A DNA stretch of 37,957 nucleotides from Clostridium sp. Cult2 (lineage in GTDB: Bacteria > Bacillota > Clostridia > Tissierellales > Tepidimicrobiaceae). The stretch spans positions 1 to 37,957 of the forward strand of contig NZ_PPXX01000014.1 of the NCBI RefSeq assembly GCF_021655075.1. Reading direction: 5' to 3'. This document shows positions 34,266 to 37,957 of the stretch, piece by piece. The notes under the pieces are model-generated. The model worked only from the letters and a program-made list of their open reading frames with translations. It was not told where the DNA came from and ran no database searches. The position numbers were made by a program, and so were the translations under genes. The first letter of the stretch is position 1; each line of letters opens with the position of its first letter.

Positions 34266-34445
34266 ATGAATGAAAAATATATTGTAATAACAGATGATAG
34301 ATTTTCTGAACCTATGCCTAAAGACCAAGCTATTAAATTGGTCAAAGAATATGATAATAAAGGCATAGTTGGCTATATTGTATCTGAAGAAGAAGCAAGG
34401 AGAATAAAAAGTCCAAGTAATTTTAATGAGCCTAAATGGGGTTAA
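34266..34445 (+). CDS. Small protein of 59 aa, unknown function
   Basis: A short frame starts at the ATG at 34266, with GAAAGGAAG upstream, and encodes 59 residues. It opens MNEKYIVITDDRFSEP and ends FNEPKWG. The middle (IKLVKEYDNKGIVGYIVSEE) looks like a small alpha/beta fold, and the composition and codon use are those of a real gene. I do not recognise a family. A stem-loop follows 34 bp after the stop codon. It is divergent from the trpP leader. Confidence 0.7.
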   Translation: MNEKYIVITDDRFSEPMPKDQAIKLVKEYDNKGIVGYIVSEEEARRIKSPSNFNEPKWG

Positions 34446-34477
34446 AGATAGACCATTAGCTATTTACAAATGCATAA

Positions 34478-34512
34478 ACCCGGTACTAAATCCATAAAAG
34501 ATAGTGCCGGGT
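34478..34512. terminator. Stem-loop after the 59-aa gene
   Basis: CCCGGTACT (34479-34487) and AGTGCCGGG (34503-34511) pair with one G-T. It is the most GC-rich hairpin locally. It could end the 59-aa gene on the plus strand or the 99-aa gene on the minus strand. Confidence 0.65.
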
Positions 34513-34565
34513 GATAACATGATAATTATATTTTTGATATTATATTCTAATATTAAAAAGCAACC

Positions 34566-34865
34566 CTAAATATTGAAAGTTGCTCCATTATCTATTAAAT
34601 CTTTTGCTATAGCAAAATAGGAAAGGACAATCTCTGTTCTTTCTACATCTCCAAAATATATCATTAACTCTTCTTTTAATGTCCTATGTGGGTTAACCAA
34701 ATTTATTTTACCTTTTTCCTCATATTCATCAATTAATACTTTTAAAGTGTATAGATTCATCACATCCATAGATGTTTCGTCTTCATATTCTTGTTCCTTC
34801 AATCTTGCCATTTCTTTTAGATAGTTCTTAAATGAATATTCCATAGTCTTTTTACTATTTGACAA
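34566..34865 (-). CDS. Hypothetical protein of 99 aa
   Basis: This small acidic, mostly helical soluble protein was not recognised. A TTG start at 34865 has AAGGAGAGG at good spacing. The frame extends another 23 codons upstream, but that part would overlap the ribosome site. Visible segments are MEYSFKNYLKEMARLKEQEY and MDVMNLYTLKVLIDEYEEKG, followed by RTLKEELMIYFGDVERTEI. No transmembrane segment or cysteine is present. It has its own promoter and a hairpin downstream. Confidence 0.72.
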   Translation of the reverse strand: MSNSKKTMEYSFKNYLKEMARLKEQEYEDETSMDVMNLYTLKVLIDEYEEKGKINLVNPHRTLKEELMIYFGDVERTEIVLSYFAIAKDLIDNGATFNI

Positions 34866-34949
34866 TATAATCCTCTCCTTTGCAAAAGATATGTATAAAT
34901 TAGTTAATATAAATCTAGAGAAAATTATATTCAAAATATTGTGATTTCT

Positions 34950-34977
34950 ATTTTAAACCTAAAATTCATTATGTCAA
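34950..34977 (-). promoter_or_regulatory. Promoter of the 99-aa protein gene
   Basis: On the minus strand a consensus TTGACA (34972-34977), a 16-nt spacer and TAAAAT (34950-34955) lie about 85 bp upstream of the TTG start. Confidence 0.65.
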
Positions 34978-35217
34978 ATATTATACCATAATTGTTATTT
35001 TAGTTCCATATACTAAATAATTAAAAATATCTATTTCCCCTTGTATTGCTGAAAATCTACGGATTATTATTCATTTCTCCCTACCCTATAACCACCACAG
35101 TCTCCACATGCGGTATCACATAAGTCCTATATAATTTAATAATTACATTATCCTATGGGTATATTTTTCGTGTATTGCCCCGGAGGTAGCTTTTATGAAA
35201 TTCCATGCAGTCTTCCT
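34978..35217. other. Gene-poor interval with a cysteine-rich coding remnant
   Basis: No complete gene is seen. On the minus strand 35064-35126 can be read as a short Cys/Gly-rich peptide (CDTACGDCGGYRVGRNE, then two stop codons), with a stop close upstream. This could be the tail of a decayed gene. On the plus strand a GGAGG (35181-35185) is followed by an eight-codon frame ending at 35220. Base composition becomes less AT-rich from about here rightwards. Confidence 0.35.
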
Positions 35218-36489
35218 TTAGTTATAGTAGATATTTGGTTTTGTAGGTAAAACCTCATTGATATGAAGTGTATCATAAGGGATATTATCTATATTTTCAA
35301 GGAATTCTTCGGCTGTTCCAAAAACAAGAACTCCATAGGTCTTGACTCCATGCTCATCAATGTATGCAAGAGCATCTTCATAGAAGTCTGTTTTGAAATA
35401 ATTATAGTCAAAGATTTCTACAAATTCTTCTCGATTTCTCAGATAATCCAAGCGTGATCTGAAATGAATCCCATAGGCTTCAGAAATAGCTTCCGGATAA
35501 TCTTTTTTTGACAGTATAGAATCCTCCCTAAAATCCAAAAGATAAAAAATAGGGTATTTTTCAGGGTCAGGACGTCGATTAGAGGACGGTTCGTCATTAA
35601 AATTCGGGTTGAAACCAATTAAATGCATCGGTTGAGTCTCATTCCACTGATTTCCTGAATCCACTGTTCGGATTCCTACCCATTTGAAGTCCAGTGATGG
35701 ACACTCTCTACTCATATGATAGAATTCTTCCATGTTGAGATCTTCGCTAAAAACAATACTCATAGAAATATATGATAGTGGATTAAGTTCATTTAAATAA
35801 CGAATTGTTTCTTCATTTTTCCGCTGAACATCTTTGTCCCTTAATGTTGTCGCATCTTCATTAGCATCCTCAGGAAAATCATACATTACTTTCTCAAATC
35901 CTTCCCAAATTCCTAACCGATTTTCCATACTAAAAATCCCATCGATTGCATAGGTCAATTTTCCTTTTGAGAGATTAACAAAATATCGTTGGTGGTTTTT
36001 AGTAAAAAGATTCTGCAAAGAGTAGCTTACTTCATATTTTCCAAATCCTTTCGGCTCCTGTAATGTAAGTGAATTACTTGAATAACCAGGCACATTTAGA
36101 CTTACATAAGCCTGCATGTCGTAGTAGAAATCTGATGATTTATATTCTTGTTCCTCTGACTGAGTAACAGCGGTAGGATCATAATATACAAGGTCTACGA
36201 TGCCTGACAGTACATAAAAAATACCTATGTAAAGAACAACGACAATCAGTACAGATGTAAATACGACTTTTCGCAACCTATCATTTACACTTTTCTTTAA
36301 TTTTGTGGTTTCTTCATCATGCTTCTCAACACTAGATAATTTTGTTATATCTTTAAACTCTTCATCAAAAATTTCTGATATGTATTCTTCTAATGCTTCA
36401 TATTTTTCTATTTCTTGCTCAACTAACTGTTTCTCTTCTTCATTAACTAAGCCTTTCTTATACCGATTTAATAATTCTCTATAATCCAT
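35218..36489 (-). CDS. Membrane anti-sigma factor of the Sigma_reg_N/Sigma_reg_C type
   Basis: The 423-aa protein is the likely antagonist of the adjacent ECF sigma factor. The N-terminal cytoplasmic part (MDYRELLNRYKKGLVNEEEK, then helical to about residue 70) fits the Sigma_reg_N domain. One membrane helix lies at about 75-98. The rest is a large extracytoplasmic sensor domain. Its C-terminal portion, with LNPLSYISMSIVFSEDLNME and IPYDTLHI, fits Sigma_reg_C. The frame is open 50 codons further upstream but there overlaps the sigma gene. GGAGGGAG points to the ATG at 36489, giving an 11-nt overlap and translational coupling. Base composition is less AT-rich than in neighbouring genes, which hints at later acquisition. 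Confidence 0.86.
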   Translation of the reverse strand: MDYRELLNRYKKGLVNEEEKQLVEQEIEKYEALEEYISEIFDEEFKDITKLSSVEKHDEETTKLKKSVNDRLRKVVFTSVLIVVVLYIGIFYVLSGIVDLVYYDPTAVTQSEEQEYKSSDFYYDMQAYVSLNVPGYSSNSLTLQEPKGFGKYEVSYSLQNLFTKNHQRYFVNLSKGKLTYAIDGIFSMENRLGIWEGFEKVMYDFPEDANEDATTLRDKDVQRKNEETIRYLNELNPLSYISMSIVFSEDLNMEEFYHMSRECPSLDFKWVGIRTVDSGNQWNETQPMHLIGFNPNFNDEPSSNRRPDPEKYPIFYLLDFREDSILSKKDYPEAISEAYGIHFRSRLDYLRNREEFVEIFDYNYFKTDFYEDALAYIDEHGVKTYGVLVFGTAEEFLENIDNIPYDTLHINEVLPTKPNIYYN

Positions 36490-36970
36490 TTTCTCCCTCC
36501 AATTTTTCCTTAAGCCTCTTTCTAGCTCTAAATAACATTGTCTTAGCAGCGCCTTCAGTAATATTTCTTGATTTACTAATCTCTTTAAGTGAAAAGCCAC
36601 AGTAATAATAAAGAATAAAAATTTCTTTGTATGACTCATTCAGATTTATTACTAATTTATATAAATACTTCTTTTCCTCTGATTCGATTATTTTATCTAA
36701 TGGTGTTTCACTATTAGACAAAGTATCTTCCAGATTATTTTCACTGCTATACTCCCTATCTCGCTTAAGAAAATCTAAATATAGATTTTTACAAACTCTG
36801 AATAACCAATATTTAAAGTAACTCACATCATCAAGAGACAAATATGCCTTGAAAAAGGTATCACTTGTTAAGTCCTGTGCTAAATGATGATTTTTACATA
36901 GTGAAAATGCATAGAGAAATAATTCTCTGTGATATTTAATATATAATTTTTCCATTTGAGCATTTATCAC
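36479..36970 (-). CDS. ECF-type RNA polymerase sigma factor
   Basis: This 163-aa sigma-70 family regulator consists only of regions 2 and 4. Region 2 reads YHRELFLYAFSLCKNHHLAQ, then DLTSDTFFKAYLSLDDV and YFKYWLFRVCKNLYLDFLKR. Region 4 has LNESYKEIFILYYYCGFSLK and the helix-turn-helix EISKSRNITEGAAKTMLFRA. The start is taken as the GTG at 36970, with AGGGGTG upstream. An ATG five codons later is an alternative. It is followed by its anti-sigma gene with an 11-nt overlap and is preceded by an ECF-type promoter, consistent with autoregulation. Confidence 0.93.
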   Translation of the reverse strand: MINAQMEKLYIKYHRELFLYAFSLCKNHHLAQDLTSDTFFKAYLSLDDVSYFKYWLFRVCKNLYLDFLKRDREYSSENNLEDTLSNSETPLDKIIESEEKKYLYKLVINLNESYKEIFILYYYCGFSLKEISKSRNITEGAAKTMLFRARKRLKEKLEGENGL

Positions 36971-36993
36971 ATTGACACCCCTTTCACTATATA

Positions 36994-37019
36994 AACGAAT
37001 TATAAAGATTTAGGTTACA
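36994..37019 (-). promoter_or_regulatory. ECF-type autoregulatory promoter
   Basis: On the minus strand TGTAAC (37014-37019), followed by C and T, and after a 16-nt spacer CGTT (36994-36997). This is the AAC-N16-CGT architecture of ECF sigma promoters in Bacillus and relatives. It lies 24 bp before the sigma-factor start, as expected for self-activation. Confidence 0.75.
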
Positions 37020-37065
37020 CTTTTTCTCAAAGTATTTGAAAGAAAATAATTTTCAAATTATATTT

Positions 37066-37101
37066 ATAGCTGACTCAGAACCAATAATCCAAGCCAGCTA
37101 T
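37066..37101 (-). terminator. Possible terminator downstream of the response regulator region
   Basis: ATAGCTG and CAGCTAT (7-bp arms) flank a 22-base loop. The stem is short and no strong T run follows, so the call is weak. Confidence 0.35.
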
Positions 37102-37135
37102 TAAAAAACACTTGTATTCTATTATATCAATTTGT

Positions 37136-37291
37136 TCAACTATACCAGCAAAACTCAATTCTATCACGTTTTTTGAACTTTTCCATAAGGATGTGATGAA
37201 TCCTTATCTTCACTTCTCTGCCGGATATTATCTGGCCTTCAACGGTATCTTTAATGACATCAAGTAGATTTTCCAATATAGAAAATATCAC
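37136..37291 (-). CDS. Possible small ORF or gene remnant after the response regulator
   Basis: A 51-codon frame can start at a GTG at 37291, just past the response-regulator stop, or at a TTG at 37276, where AAGGTG is upstream but too far for ideal spacing. It reads on through DVIKDTVEGQIISGREVKIR and ends RIEFCWYS. I do not recognise it. A sensor kinase would be expected in this place, but no kinase motif is present. It may be a remnant or a small unknown gene. Bases 36971-37135 otherwise hold only the ECF promoter and a weak hairpin. Confidence 0.3.
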   Translation of the reverse strand: MIFSILENLLDVIKDTVEGQIISGREVKIRIHHILMEKFKKRDRIEFCWYS

Positions 37292-37292
37292 C

Positions 37293-37957
37293 TTATATTT
37301 TAAATCTATATCCTGCTCCCCATACGGTTTCAATAAATGTGCGTCCTTCAGGATTATCCTCAATTTTTTCTCTTATTCTTGCTATATGTACAGTTATAGT
37401 TGATGCGTCTGACAAAGAGTCATAGCCCCAAACCCTTTCAAATAGTTCTTCTTTGCTAAAAACTCTATTTGGATTTTCTACTAAAAATAAGAGCAAATCA
37501 AACTCCTTCTGAGTTAAAAAAACCTCATTATCATGTATATAGACTCTGCGGTCTTGTTTATTAATAGATAATGCTCCAACTGTTATCAACTTCATTTTAG
37601 AACTGTGTTTAAACCTTTCATATGTTTTTATATGACTATTCACTCTCGCTACCAGTTCACCCATACCAAAAGGTTTAGTTATATAATCATCAGCCCCCAA
37701 GTTTAATCCTTTAATCTTAAATATTTCATCAGATTTTGCAGATACGATAAGTACAGGTATTTGTTTTGTATTGGATATCTCTCTTAATATATCAAAGCCA
37801 TCCCTTTTGGGAAGCATTAAATCTAAAATAATTAGATCAAAATCTTCATTTTTAATACACTCAAAACCAGAATTACCATCAAAAGCACATACAACTTCAT
37901 AACCACTCATTTCCAAATAATCTTTTTGAAGCTCCGATATGCTTTTATCATCTTCAA
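37293..37957 (-). CDS. OmpR/PhoB-type response regulator (5' end outside the window)
   Basis: The visible part codes for about 220 aa. The reading frame runs on through the right edge, where EDDKSISELQKDYLEMSGY supplies the acidic pair of the receiver domain. Only the first few residues are missing, so an internal ATG at 37916 is not the true start. Receiver motifs are the phosphorylated Asp in LIILDLMLPKRDG, VLIVSAKSD and YITKPF. The C-terminal winged helix has LTQKEFDLLLFLVENPNRVF and TITVHIARIREKIE and ends TVWGAGYRF. No sensor kinase follows it, so the kinase must be elsewhere. Confidence 0.94.
   Translation of the reverse strand, partial: EDDKSISELQKDYLEMSGYEVVCAFDGNSGFECIKNEDFDLIILDLMLPKRDGFDILREISNTKQIPVLIVSAKSDEIFKIKGLNLGADDYITKPFGMGELVARVNSHIKTYERFKHSSKMKLITVGALSINKQDRRVYIHDNEVFLTQKEFDLLLFLVENPNRVFSKEELFERVWGYDSLSDASTITVHIARIREKIEDNPEGRTFIETVWGAGYRFKI

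Noticed and set aside
34935-37135. Mobile element carrying the ECF unit
   Set aside because: Composition shifts, but I found no transposase, integrase, terminal inverted repeats or target duplication.

Overview
The window is AT-rich (roughly 30% GC by eye). It has Gram-positive ribosome binding sites, two T-box leaders, a TPP riboswitch and many hairpin terminators. A crt-hbd pair, a one-domain superoxide reductase and a C-terminally zinc-ribboned MscL point to an anaerobic low-GC Firmicute, a clostridium in the broad sense and possibly of the Tissierellia type (an inference). It is a chromosomal segment. I see no insertion sequence, phage gene, CRISPR array or rRNA. There is one tRNA, tRNA-Ala(GGC).

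Left part (1-12.4 kb): murC; an LCP-family wall enzyme; a crt-hbd operon preceded by a near-consensus Rex operator; pgi; a PAS plus PP2C/SpoIIE-type phosphatase; a chemoreceptor without an external sensor domain; a PduO-type cobalamin adenosyltransferase; a THUMP rRNA methyltransferase; a superoxide reductase; and tyrS behind a Tyr T-box whose specifier reads TAC.

Middle part (12.4-28 kb): a secreted CAP protein; a marR-MATE pair behind a long palindrome; a CoA-type Nudix hydrolase; a cold-shock gene with a leader of about 150 nt; a TPP-riboswitch operon coding for a DUF77 thiamine-binding protein and a ThiX-ThiY-ThiZ-like transporter; and a minus-strand series of L-cysteine desulfidase-like enzyme, MscL, CapA and patatin phospholipase. 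A LURP-one/YxjI-like protein, dCMP deaminase, RNase H, arginase and a D-2-hydroxyacid dehydrogenase follow.

Right part (27.8-38 kb): a TetR regulator, an MMPL/RND exporter and a secreted protein made largely of Leu/Gly heptads form one module. Next come tRNA-Ala, an unrecognised 166-aa protein with a degenerate P-loop-like stretch, trpP behind a Trp T-box (specifier TGG), a 59-aa protein and a 99-aa protein of unknown function. The end holds an ECF sigma factor with its membrane anti-sigma factor, preceded by a well-formed ECF-type promoter, and an OmpR-type response regulator cut by the window edge.

The least described piece is the TetR/MMPL/heptad-protein module. The best regulatory calls are the Rex site, the ECF autoregulatory promoter, the decoded T-boxes and the MarR palindrome. 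Nothing here is clearly a wholly new system, and functional claims beyond family level are inference.
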